Below are positions 48,636 to 58,456 of a stretch of 64,000 nt of DNA, piece after piece. The DNA lies in assembly GCF_022701175.1 (NCBI RefSeq), contig NZ_CP078088.1:806001-870000 (forward strand), in the 5' to 3' direction. The DNA is from Allobaculum sp. Allo2. Its GTDB lineage: Bacteria > Bacillota_I > Bacilli_A > Erysipelotrichales > Erysipelotrichaceae. How positions within the stretch are numbered: the stretch's first letter is position 1; every line of letters starts with the position of its first letter. The translations under genes and the position numbers were made by a program. A model generated the notes under the pieces. The model saw only the letters and a program-made list of their open reading frames with translations. It was not told the origin of the DNA and did no database searches.

Positions 48636-50742
48636 ATGAGTTCTAGTGACAAAGAGTACGACAAATCGAAAACAGTCTCTGCTTTGGAAACAACAGTGAA
48701 CAGCAATGATGAAGAACGGCTTTCAGATAAATATCGTGTATTCCTCTGTTACCGGGGTGAAACTTCTGGAAATAGTGAAGGAAAGAAATTTGCCGAAAAG
48801 CTCCATGATTTTCTAACGCATACTGCTTTTGCCAAAGACAGTCTTGGTGAAATCTACTTATCAGAAAGAGAAGACCGCAGCGGAAACTTCAAAAGCAGCC
48901 TGTCAATAATAATGAAATCGGTCGAGTATTTCATTATTCCATTTACGCCAAATTTCTTTGACGGTTTTCCACAGGACTCATCGGACGAGCAGACTATCGA
49001 TAAAAGCATTACTTATCACGAACTCCTTCAGGCTTTCAATAATCCGAACCTTTCGTTTATCAATGTCTGCATTGGCGAATCAAGAAACGATCTGATCGAC
49101 AAGGATCTGCTGGTAAGTCTGTATGGAAGCGAAAATGCGGAACGGATAACTACTGTCAAAATGCTCAATTATACGCCGGAAAACAGCCAGGAAATTTTTG
49201 AACAGATTTATAACCGTATCCGCATCGGCAACGAAAGCATCGCCGACAAAATCCATGAACACAAACCGAATGTTTATCTTGATGCAAAAGAAGAACTGGA
49301 GTCAGACCAGTTTCCGCTGTACGCAAGACTGTATAATGTTCGCTCTTTGACACTGCTAAACTTTGCTTCCAGCTCGTTTATTTCAGGAGCCAGCATTGCG
49401 AAAAGCTATGAACAGACAGACCAGATGAAAATCTGGTTTAACCGCCATCTGATTGAAGGAAAGATTACCGTCAATATTATTCTTACCGACCCGCATTCGC
49501 ACGCTGCTATGGATGCTGCACTATATAAAATGAATCCAGAGAATCTGACCATTAACAAGGATCAGATCATTCTATCCAACCTCAACAAGCTGTTTGCGTT
49601 CATGCGTAAACACCCAGAAGCAGATCTCCATGTATACCTGACTCCTGTCGCACTGCCATATGGAATTATGCTGGCGGAATTCAACAGTGCAGACAAGTAT
49701 AATAACTACATGAAAATCGACCTGTATGCAGCGGATATCGAACGTGATGGCAAGCGGCCATCCTTCTTTCTCCTGCAAAAGACGAAGAAACGAAAGCGAT
49801 GTTTAAGTTTTTAAAGACAATGTTCTGCGTTTGAAAACCAGTGATTCCAGACCATTTTATGGTCATCCTGAAATTGACTGGATGGAAACCCAAAATTCAA
49901 AGATTGTTCATCGAGGAATTGCCAAAGAACATCTAAAGCCCCATACTTTGCAGGCTTTCCGGCACTGTATCAATAAAGAGCATCCTGTCGAAGTCGATTT
50001 GTTTACATTGAGCGATGGTACGATTGTAGTAGGACGTTTAGATGAAGATTTTGCGCAGGAGATATGCAAAGATCCAAACAAGCTAAAGAATACTTCGCTT
50101 GGGGACCTAAGAATTTACAACCGTACCCGTCCCGAAGAAACTGTTCTGACGCTCGATGAATTTCTAAAGCTGATCAGCGGCAGAATTCCGATTTTAATCG
50201 AAATAAAGACTATAAACAATTCTTTATCAAATGCGGGGAAAGCTCATGAAGTTCCGTACAGCCATGGAGCAGAACGAGAAGGAGAACTATCTGCCGCCTG
50301 CAAAGCGCAGGTTTCAAAAATCATCGAGACCATTCATCAGTATTCTGTAAATTACCAGCACATCTTTACAATCAATACAGGAAGAACCGGTTCACCAATA
50401 GCGATCCATTCTTCGGATGTTCGAATTGTAAATATGGTGAATGAACGCGACTGCCTTATTCCGTCAGGGATTATTGTCAGCGAATTCGAAGAGAAATATG
50501 GCTTCAACGCGTCAGATCAGCGAATCGACTGTCATCAATTAGAACGGATTGAAGAGCTGCAGCCGGATTTTGTAAGTTATGACCTCGACTTTCTGCATGA
50601 GGGAAATGTTGAGAAAATCAAAACGATGCTGCACATTCCTGTCATTTCCTGGACTGCTAAAAGCAAGGATCAAATTCTTCAATCTTTTGATTACGGCTGC
50701 ACCAATACAATCTGCGAAAATCTGGAAGATATGGAAAATTAA
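48636..50742 (+). CDS. TIR-domain protein fused to a GDPD-like domain, candidate anti-phage effector (frameshifted)
   Basis: About 700 aa once two single-base breaks (near 49775 and 49815, each next to a T or A run) are bridged; the bridging residues read FFLPAKDEETKAMFKFLKDN. Residues ~32-190 form a TIR domain: YRVFLCYRGETSG (first strand), GEIYLSEREDRSG, YFIIPFTPNFF. A helix ITYHELLQAF has Glu ~129 where TIR NADases keep their catalytic Glu. Residues ~200-400 are a middle module (LTLLNFASSSFISG, NIILTDPHSHAAM, TPVALPYGIMLAEF) that I cannot name. Residues ~420-700 resemble glycerophosphodiester phosphodiesterases: IVHRGIAKE, HTLQAF, VEVDLFTLSDGTIVV and ILIEIKT keep the HRG, E-x-D and E-x-K metal residues. 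The usual second catalytic His (HD) is missing; GRLDED stands there. Start ATG 48636 follows AAAGGA. AT-rich relative to the core. Confidence 0.75.
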
Positions 50743-50766
50743 TACAAAATCAATCAAATACTCATA

Positions 50767-50808
50767 ACTCCTGCGAGAATCATAAAACTCGTCAGGAGCT
50801 TTTTTATC
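50767..50808 (+). terminator. Intrinsic terminator of the TIR-GDPD gene
   Basis: ACTCCTGCGAG/CTCGTCAGGAG stem followed by six T. Confidence 0.85.
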
Positions 50809-51058
50809 AAATGCGCCGTAAAACCCCTGCCTTCAGGCAGAAAGCGTCAAACAGAACCCCATCCTGGAAGTCAGATTCTGGACGAACGGACTTCATACCA
50901 AGAGCGGTCTTCAGCTTGTACTCACACAAGGTGTGAGCGGCAGTACCTTCCTTGGCTGCAAGACCGGAAGTATCCGGATAGAGTTCTTCAAGTCTTGCCG
51001 ATGGCGTACAATGAAGCCAACGATGGGATGTGGATGGAGAGAGGATGCTGTGACTCAT
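50807..51058 (-). pseudogene. DUF2800 phage-type protein, N-terminal fragment
   Basis: MSHSILSPSTSHRWLHCTPS and SARLEELYPDTSGLAAKEGT, with AAHTLCEYKL, match the start of DUF2800 proteins found in prophages and integrative elements. Only ~70 of the usual ~370 residues remain, then unrelated sequence to a stop inside the TIR-gene terminator. This marks a recombination junction. Confidence 0.75.
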
Positions 51059-51331
51059 TTCAATCCCTCCGCATCATTGACAAGAGCCTGGTAGTGAGCA
51101 GGATCAATTTTGGAAAGTTTGCTAGCGCCATACTTTTCAAGAAGCTGCTGGATCTGCGCTGTAAAACCGGCTCTGGATTTTTCAGCGAGAATTGCACGGA
51201 CTTCTTCAAGCGTAAGTCTTGGCTGTTCAGGCTTTTTTCGGGCTTTGCTTATCCAGATGAGACTTTTGGAGCAGAGAGTCCATCAGCCATCCGGTTGAGA
51301 ACGATGAGAAGTTCTTTTGGAATTCATCCAT
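51055..51331 (-). CDS. Small phage/ICE protein upstream of DUF2800 (one frameshift)
   Basis: PEQPRLTLEEVRAILAEKSR followed by AGFTAQIQQLLEKYGASKLS matches the short protein that usually precedes DUF2800 genes in prophage and ICE replication modules (function unknown). It starts MDEFQKNFSSFSTG and shifts frame in a run of six A near 51230. The stop overlaps the DUF2800 start (ATGA). Confidence 0.65.
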
Positions 51332-51808
51332 GGTGATTACCTCTTTCACTAGGTAGCCATGGAAATGGATGGAGTGTGACAGGGAAAATAAAAAAGTGGC
51401 CAAAAACCGAAAAACGGTTCATGACCACAAAGCCTTACCTAAGAATTTCATTTAAATAATTTTGCACTGCAATGGAATCATATCCTGCTTTCTTCGGTCG
51501 ATTAACTCTGACCTGATTACAATCTCACAACTCGGATAAAAGTTTTCAAGACATACAAAATACAATTAAATACCATCGACCTAAATCAAACGTCTATATT
51601 ATACGTGTAGTAAGATTACTCATCTAGTAAGGAAGAGAATGCTTAACCCACTATCGGAGGTTCAACAATGAGGTGCATGAAATTACTGATAGCACGCCTT
51701 ACGCTCAAATTTTCACACTGCTATTTACCAACATGAATCTAGACAGAGAGATTGGCTGCTGAGCGTAAGGAATAAAACAAAGCCTGATTTTCGTAAAGGA
51801 AAACATTT
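51332..51808. other. AT-rich intergenic stretch
   Basis: About 475 bases of low GC with no supported gene. It precedes the cysteine-peptidase gene and probably carries its promoter, but I could not single one out. Confidence 0.35.
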
Positions 51809-52841
51809 ATGAGATCAAAAATTAAGAAGTTACTAGCGAATATCGCTATTTCACTCTCGATTTTCGTATCTTCTATACCTGTAATCGCTGTAAAGGGATT
51901 AGCGTTTGATATTCCCATTCCAGCCAATGCTTTTCTCGAGGAATCTAATACGCTACAACAGTTTAGAGCCTCACTTGAAGTGGATTTGTTGTTTGAAAAA
52001 ACTATGCCGCTTAATGACTCAGATCAGAATCCCAGATATTATTATATTCCTTTTGCTCAGGGAGGATATTTAATCTATGATCTGACAGACGACTTGATCT
52101 GTGAGTTTAGCCTGTCAAAAGAAAATGAGTATTCATTCTCGAATAATGATTATATCTATTCTGGGCCGCTATCCTTGTTTGAAATCACTGAAGATGGTTT
52201 TATTGATGTTAAATCGAACGAGGTTTTCACAGATACAGATAACTTCATTATGAGGGTTAAATCTATTGAGACGAGAGAATTAGAGTCTAAACAATCTATC
52301 CGATCTGATAAGTCTGTTAGACGTATCATGAATGCTTATAACACAATTTCTGGTACCGTTCCAAGCTATAGTTATAATCCTGATGGCAGATGCGGAGCGG
52401 TGGCAGCAGCGATGCTGGTGCGGTGGTATGACATTTATAGGAATGGCCGGTACGTCCCAAGTAGTTTAGAAAGTAGTGATGGGGTTTCTCTCATTAATCA
52501 TCTTTGGAACAAAATGAAAAACTCAAGTTATGCGGGTGCTTATTCTGGAACTGTATCTACTGAGATGATGAACTTTATAGGATCTCAAGGGTTAAGCCAT
52601 TCCGGTGGATTGGACGGATATACTGACGAATATGTTATTGGTCGTGTGGATTCTTATGGAACTCCCTATATTCTAAATCTGTTTAACCACCCTACCTATT
52701 CCAACCATTTTGTAACTGGTTATGGATATCGTTCGAATTCCACTGGATTCTACACCATAGTAAATGATGGTTGGGGAACAGGAAAATGGAGGTCAACTCG
52801 AATTATGCGACGACAATTATCTGGTAATGATAGAAGTTTAA
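51809..52841 (+). CDS. Secreted papain-like cysteine peptidase (C39/streptopain-like; one frameshift)
   Basis: MRSKIKKLLANIAISLSIFV begins a signal peptide. A ~150-residue propeptide-like region follows, then a papain-fold domain. Its catalytic Cys is in DGRCGAVAAAMLVRWYD, the His in YSNHFVTGYGY and the Asn/Asp in IVNDGWGTG, in the order Cys-His-Asn. The fold is closest in pattern to C39-like or C10/streptopain peptidases. After NDGWGTG a break near 52788 restores QLELCDDNYLVMIEV and a stop at 52841; the uncorrected frame instead runs into the next gene. GC is low (~38%), so recent transfer is likely. Confidence 0.75.
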
Positions 52842-53169
52842 TTTTTCAGCTATTAGCCGTCATAGGGTTATGCATTCTGACAATACTCGGTGTGCAGTAT
52901 ATAGGTGATCACGGGAGATCAGCTGGCTACTATCTAACGGGAAATGTAATATCAGCAGGAGAGAAGAATTTCTGTATAACTGTTATTCCAGATGAATCAA
53001 ATGTTGAGCTTCCACTTTCAAAAATGTCTATTGTTTTGAACTGAAAGATTTTATATCAAATAGCTATATCCCCAAAATTGGGGATGCAGTGCGAATCACG
53101 TGCAGTCATGATATGACTGTTTTGATTGATATTTATGATATGGATGTTATAGATGATCTTCCTGATTAA
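52805..53169 (+). CDS. Small membrane-anchored protein coupled to the peptidase (one frameshift)
   Basis: ATG 52805 lies inside the peptidase end. MRRQLSGNDRSLIFQ is followed by a membrane helix (LLAVIGLCILTILGVQYI) and a ~90-residue outer part. A break near 53038 (one T lost) joins KMSIVFELKDFISNSY to IPKIGDAVRITCSHDM and ends at 53169. I do not recognise the family. The overlap with the peptidase gene suggests a partner such as an immunity, inhibitor or anchoring protein; this is inference. Confidence 0.5.
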
Positions 53170-53479
53170 ACTAGATGTTAAACAATATTAACTATAAATA
53201 TAAAACGCGATTTCAAGCTAGCAGTTCTCTATTTCAATATAGGTTCTGTTAGCTTTTGAATTATCAACTTCTGACTTGTCGCTATAAACTGTACCCCAGA
53301 AAGTGGACAATTTTTTAGAGTCAACCTATTCCAAGGACACCCGATTAGCAGCGACCCCAACTACTGGACGATCGTTTTGATCTGTTCCCTAATTGCGGAC
53401 ACTTTCTAATCGACGTTCTTTCGCTGATCACTTTCAGCCCGCATACTGTTCGTGACGGAAATCCCCAAAGGAGACCATT

Positions 53480-53841
53480 ATGAACAGAAATCGCTTCAGC
53501 GAAGAACAGATGTCAGCTCTGGCAGCCAATCCATACACAAAGGCTGTCTTTCCAACCACGCTCAAATTCACTGACGAATTCAAGGCCGAGTTCCTTCGCC
53601 TTTACAACCAGGGCTGCCTTCCACGGGAGATCTTTGTGAAGCTCGGATATGATCCGGCAATCATCGGGGAGAGCAGAATGTCCAACACTGCCTATCTCAT
53701 CTCCCAGAGCCAGAAAAAGACCGGTGATAAAGGAGATGAATTAGCCAGACTGGAAGGCGAAGTCCGGGCATTGCGCAAAGAGCTCGATACGCTAAAAAAA
53801 TTATTGCACTGGCGAACTCGAGGAAGCCAGGTCGCTCATGA
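53480..53841 (+). CDS. IS3-family OrfA (helix-turn-helix)
   Basis: LKFTDEFKAEFLRLYNQGCL is the IS3 OrfA HTH region; a leucine-zipper-like coil (ARLEGEVRALRKELDTLKK) follows. At 53794 there is CTAAAAAAATT. With one more A, or a ribosomal slip, the frame ends IIALANSRKPGRS at a TGA overlapping the orfB ATG (ATGA). Without it the frame runs on to 53917. Confidence 0.8.
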
Positions 53842-54746
53842 TGAACAGGCCTGCTTCAAAATACGCGCTGATTCAGGATGTCATTATGGATCCGGAAAAT
53901 GTCCTGACTGTGACTGAGCTGTGTGCAATGAACGGTGTCAGTCGTTCAGGTTACTACAGCTGGTGTGCTCAGACAGAAAGCCGTGAACAAAGAGAAGCCC
54001 GGGACAGAGCAGATTTCGAACTGATTCTGCAGGCTTTCCGGAAAGCGCGCGGCCATGCCGGTGCCAGACAGATCCAGATGATCCTTCTCCATCAAAGCCC
54101 CAGTATCAGGTTCAACATGAAAAAGATCCGGAGGCTCATGAGGAAGTTCAACCTGGAATGTCCGATACGTAAAGCGAATCCTTACCGCCGTATGGCGAAG
54201 GCGCTGCGTACGGACAATGTCAGTGAGAACCTTGTCCGTCGGGAATTCGAAGAGCACGGGCCCAGAACGATCCTGCTGACTGATATTACTTACATCCCTT
54301 ACCAGGGAAGTTTGCCTATCTTTCAACGATTCTTGATGCCTGCACCAAACAGGTCCTGGCTTACAGAGTCAGCGACAATCTCAAGGTTGACTTTGTTCTG
54401 GAGACAGTAAAGCAGCTGGTGGAGAATCACGGAGACGAGCTGGAAACAGATGTGATTGTGCACTCAGATCAGGGGTGTCACTACACAAGTGTCGGGTTTC
54501 GGGAACTGCTCCGTCAGAAGAAACTGCGCCAGTCGATGTCACGCAGAGGAAACTGCTGGGACAACGCTCCTCAGGAAAGCTTCTTCGGCCATATGGAAGT
54601 GCCGGACTTTCCAGGAGATCTGTTCGCTGCTGGACGAGCAGATCCGCTACTACAATGAAGAGCGGTATCAGTGGGATCTGGCGAAGCTGTCACCAGATGA
54701 GTTCTACAAATACGTAACAACCGGCCGATATCCTCTTTCAGAATGA
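53838..54746 (+). CDS. IS3-family OrfB transposase (frameshifted)
   Basis: DDE transposase: NGVSRSGYYSWCA (HTH_21), then the catalytic residues in ILLTDITYIPY (first Asp), VIVHSDQGCHYTS (second Asp) and NAPQESFFGHM (Glu). Two breaks, near 54310 and 54605, split it; the end is KYVTTGRYPLSE. Otherwise full length (~300 aa). Confidence 0.88.
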
Positions 54747-54779
54747 ATGGGATTTAAGGGGGCGCAGAATTTTTCTTCC

Positions 54780-54945
54780 ACTCGGTCCCTGCGGGACCGT
54801 CCTTGACAGTGGGCCCTTGCCCCTGGACCCACAAAAGCCGCCTTCAGCAGAAAAGTGAATGGTTCACCATTCAGCTGAAGGCTCAGCAGTGTACCAGGGG
54901 CAACCCTCTGTAAAGGAGCGCTTCAGAAAAACTCTGAGCGCATCG
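54780..54945 (+). other. Folded non-coding segment in the IS3 element
   Basis: A perfect 10-bp stem TTGCCCCTGG/CCAGGGGCAA (54817-54826, 54894-54903) encloses a 9-bp stem GCCTTCAGC/GCTGAAGGC with the palindrome TGAATGGTTCACCATTCA inside. A last hairpin GCGCTTCAGA/TCTGAGCGC follows. TAAAGGAGCGCTTCAGAAA (54911-54929) matches TAAAGGGCCGCTTCAGAAA of the IS256 copy 2 segment. Confidence 0.7.
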
Positions 54946-55131
54946 CTTCATCGGATTTGTTCACAAATCCTGCTCAAACAACAGACAAACAGATAACAGG
55001 GATAACGTGTCCGAACAAAGGGTTCTCTCTAATTATCGTGTCCTTGACATGGGGTACACTTCAAACCGATATTCGGGAGAAAATGGCCACTTTTAAACTA
55101 ACAAATACAGCTGCCACAGGGAGGTTTTGGT

Positions 55132-55655
55132 TTATTTGGCATATATGTACTCCCAGGTGTATCCACCAGATGTCGCGAGGACTCCTCGGCAGCATTTTCT
55201 GATGCCTTCACGGGAACAACCCGTCTTCCGGGAAACCTCCGTGCAGTCTTCATAGACCACTCCGGTTTCCACACATCACACTGGACGGGGAGTGCCAAGC
55301 CAGTCCGAGCGCAGTTCATTGGCGACCGGATAGGCAAAAGCGCCATCAAGGATGCTGCAGCGAACTGTTCCATCTGGTTTGATGACTTCCTGGAACTCTC
55401 CTCGTTTCGAACGCTCCGATCTGCCATCCGGTCAGCTCCAGAAAAACGCCCAGAGGGAGAAAGTCATATTTGCGTAGCGCGCTCGGCTGCCTATCTTATC
55501 TCTGTAGAATTTATTACGCAGGATCCATGAGAAATGAATCCCCGTTTCATGACTCAAGGGTGGCGGTTCGCTTGCGTACCGCCATGAATGAAAAAGAGCT
55601 GTCGTATACATACAGCTCATAAAACAGGACCGTTGGAGTCTGGCCGGCATTCCGG
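55132..55655 (-). pseudogene. Remnant with a NUMOD1-like DNA-binding end
   Basis: The C-terminus CTEVSRKTGCSREGIRKCCR followed by GVLATSGGYTWEYIYAK fits the NUMOD1 helix-turn-helix often found in homing endonucleases and related phage proteins. Upstream pieces (FLELTGWQIGAFET, EVIKPDGTVRCSILDGAFAY) are in different frames and I find no start. It is probably a decayed gene cut by the IS3 insertion. Confidence 0.45.
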
Positions 55656-55744
55656 TCGATCAGACCATGAATGATTGATTGAACGAGTGACTTCAGCAGG
55701 AGGACCGAATGATATACGCATCGACCGAACAGCCGGTAATCCGA

Positions 55745-56508
55745 TCATCCAAAGCGGCCGGTGACGTAGTCTTTGGTTTTCTGCTGGGAGGGATGAGTAA
55801 ACAGGGTTTTCGAATCGCCGAACTCGACCATTTCGCCCTGGTAGAAGAATGCGGTCTGATCGGCAATCCGCATCGCCTGCTGGAGATTGTGCGTGACCAT
55901 GATGATGGTATAGCGTTCTTTCAGCCGCAGGCAGAGCTCTTCAATGCGCTCTACGGAAATCGGATCCAGCGCGCTCGTCGGCTCATCCATCAGAAGAATC
56001 TCCGGTTCAGCCGCCAGAGCGCGGGCAATGCACAGGCGCTGCTGCTGTCCGCCCGAGAGGGAGAGAGCGCTCTTTTTCAGATTGTCCTTGACCTCGTCAT
56101 ACAAAGAGGCCTGCTTTAGAGCGTCGACGACAATCTCTTCCAGACGGGTCCGGTTTTTGATCCCGGCTGTCCGGGGCCGTAGGCCACGTTGTCAAAAATG
56201 CTCATATCAAACGGATTGGGTTTCTGGAAGACCATGCCCACGCGCTTGCGCAGCCGGTTGACATTGATCTTTCCGCTGATGTCTTCCTCTTCCAGAAAGA
56301 TCTGTCCTTTGACCTGGCAGTGCACGATCAGATCGTTCATCCGGTTGAGACAGCGAAGAAAGGTTGACTTGCCGCAGCCGCTCGGACCGATGAGTGCGGT
56401 AATCGAGTTGCGGGGAATCTCCATGGAGACAGAATGCAGGGCCTGCTGGGGGCCATAAAAGACACTGACATCCTGCGCTTTGAGAACAATAGGACTGGAC
56501 TGGTTCAT
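55745..56508 (-). CDS. pstB: Phosphate ABC transporter ATP-binding protein (one frameshift)
   Basis: [20 protein letters not shown] is the Walker A region typical of Pst[23 protein letters not shown] is its Q-loop block, [16 protein letters not shown] the signature, and [13 protein letters not shown] the Walker B. One base is off near 56160. The start ATG 56508 overlaps the pstA stop (ATGA). phoU, which normally follows pstB, is absent; DNA of mobile origin follows instead. Confidence 0.94.
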
Positions 56509-57577
56509 GCGATCGATCCTTTCGTCATTTTCTTGCAGATGAGCATCTGCCCAAGGTTCATGATAATACACAGGACAAGCAGAACCACCGCGACAGCGGA
56601 AGCTTGCGGCATATAGAGACCTTCATTGAGCAGTTTGTACATATGAACGGAGAGCGTAGCGCCAGGGCTCATCAGATCAAAGGCCGGTTTGGCCAGCGTG
56701 CCAGCCGTATAGATCAGCGCAGCCGATTCGCCCGCAATACGTCCGGAGGCTAACAGGATACCGGAGAAGATACCGCCGGCCGCCTGAGGCAGAAGGACTT
56801 TAAAGATCGTACGCAGCTTTCCGGCACCTAAGGCATAGCTGGCTTCGCGCATCGAATCCGGCACAGCCCGCAGGGCTTCCTGGGCGGTGCGCAGAACGAG
56901 CGGCAGGACAAGAACGGCGAGCGTCAGCACGCCGGAGAGCAGCGAGAGACCAAGATGCATCCGGGTCACAAAGAGAAGCATGCCGAAAAGACCAAAGACA
57001 ATCGATGGAATGCCGGCGAGTGTTTCGGCAGCCACACTGACCAGCGAAACAAATCGAGATTCTCTGGGGGCATATTCTTCCAGATAGACTGCTGCACCGA
57101 TGCCGATCGGCAAAGAGACGGCCAGGGTAAGGACAGTTATTAAAACCGTATTGATAATAGCCGGCATCATCGACACATTGTCGGTGGTGTAGGTCCAGGC
57201 AAACAGCGAAGCGCTGAGATTCGGTACGCCGGTAAACAGAATGTAGATGACCATGGATGCCATGATCAGAAAGCCGGCGCCCGCGTAGAGCCAGGTCAGC
57301 GCACGGAGGATCAGACCGGAAACATCGGCTTTCCCTCACTGAGCGGAAGCGGCTTTTTCTGTTCTTTTGCCGGAACAGACGGACGAGGGATGTCAAACTG
57401 TCCAGCCGGCAGAGCGAGGGTGCTGCTGCTCTGTGCGGTATACTCCTGGATCGATGGACTGGCCGGAAGGCGTTTGATGGTAGCCTGCACCGGCCGTTTG
57501 ACGGAATGAGCAGAGCGGATAGAAGATCCGGATGATCCGGATGAGCGGGCAGACAGAGAGGACAAGGGTATATTCAT
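56505..57577 (-). CDS. pstA: Phosphate ABC transporter permease PstA with an N-terminal extension (one frameshift)
   Basis: The permease part has helices such as [20 protein letters not shown], then AAVYLEEYA and [20 protein letters not shown], typical of PstA. The gene starts at ATG 57577 ([17 protein letters not shown]), behind AAGGAG and overlapping the pstC stop. A ~88-residue Ser/Pro-rich segment then precedes the first helix; PstA normally starts within ~20 residues of it. A break near 57315 (one A lost) restores [19 protein letters not shown]. Confidence 0.88.
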
Positions 57578-58432
57578 GATCTGCACTCCTTTTCTTCAGA
57601 GACATAAAGCAGAGGTTGATGCCAAGAATCAGTACAAACAGGACCGCTCCCATAGCGATCAGCGCTTCACGGTGCAGACCGCTCGCATAGGACATTTCCA
57701 GAACAATGCCGGTGGTCAGTGTCCGGACCGGACTGAGCAGACTGTCAGGCAGAACAGCCGCATTGCCGGCGACCATAATAACCGCCATCGTTTCTCCGAC
57801 CGCACGGCCAATTCCCAGGACAATCGCACTCAGAATGCCTGAGGCCGCAGCCGGCAGACAGACGAAGAAGACCGTATGGTCATGGCTTGCACCTAAGGCC
57901 CGGCTGCCGTCATAGACGGCCGGATCGACTTTTTCAGCGCGCTTTCGCTGAGTGAAACGATTGTGGGCAGGATCATCATGGCCAGAAGCACCGACGCGCA
58001 CAGGATGCCTTTGCCCGATGCCGATCCGGTCCATTTCTGAATCAGAGGGACCAGGACCGTCAGGCCGAAGAAGCCGTAGACAATACTCGGAATACCGGCC
58101 AGGAGGCTGATCGCAAACCGGAACGGTTCATACAGTTTCTTCGGGCAGTAATAAGCCAGAAAGACGGCACACAGGACCCCAAGCGGTACGCCCAGGATAA
58201 GTGCTCCGGCACTCATATAGAGCGTGCCGGCGACCATACTCAGGATGCCAAACCGGTTTTCACTTGGTGCCCAGTCCGACGAGAAGAGAAAATTGACAGG
58301 GCCGATTTTCGCGATCGCCGGCAGGGCGGTTGAGAAGAGAAACCAGCAGATCAGAAAGACGCACAGAATCGAAGCCGCAGCACAGGCGGCAAAGACATAC
58401 TTCATTCCGGTTTCCCGTTTTGCATTGCTCAT
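57574..58432 (-). CDS. pstC: Phosphate ABC transporter permease PstC (frameshifted)
   Basis: MSNAKRETGMKYVFAACAAA, FLICWFLFSTALPAIAKIGP and NFLFSSDWAPSENRFGILSM are typical PstC, as is [20 protein letters not shown]. Breaks lie near 57930 and 57595. With one A restored in the latter run the protein ends KKKECRS at a TGA overlapping the pstA start. AAGGAGAG precedes ATG 58432. Confidence 0.9.
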
Positions 58433-58456
58433 AAAAGACTCTCCTTGTCTGCGGAT

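Larger units (their letters stand above)
53290..55058 (+). mobile_element. IS3-family (IS150-like) element
   Basis: The ends TGTACCCCAGAAAGTGGACA (53290) and, read inward from 55058, TGTACCCCATGTCAAGGACA are matching inverted repeats. Inside are orfA and orfB, then a ~310-base non-coding part before the right end. No target duplication is visible (flanks AAAC and CTTC). Confidence 0.88.
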
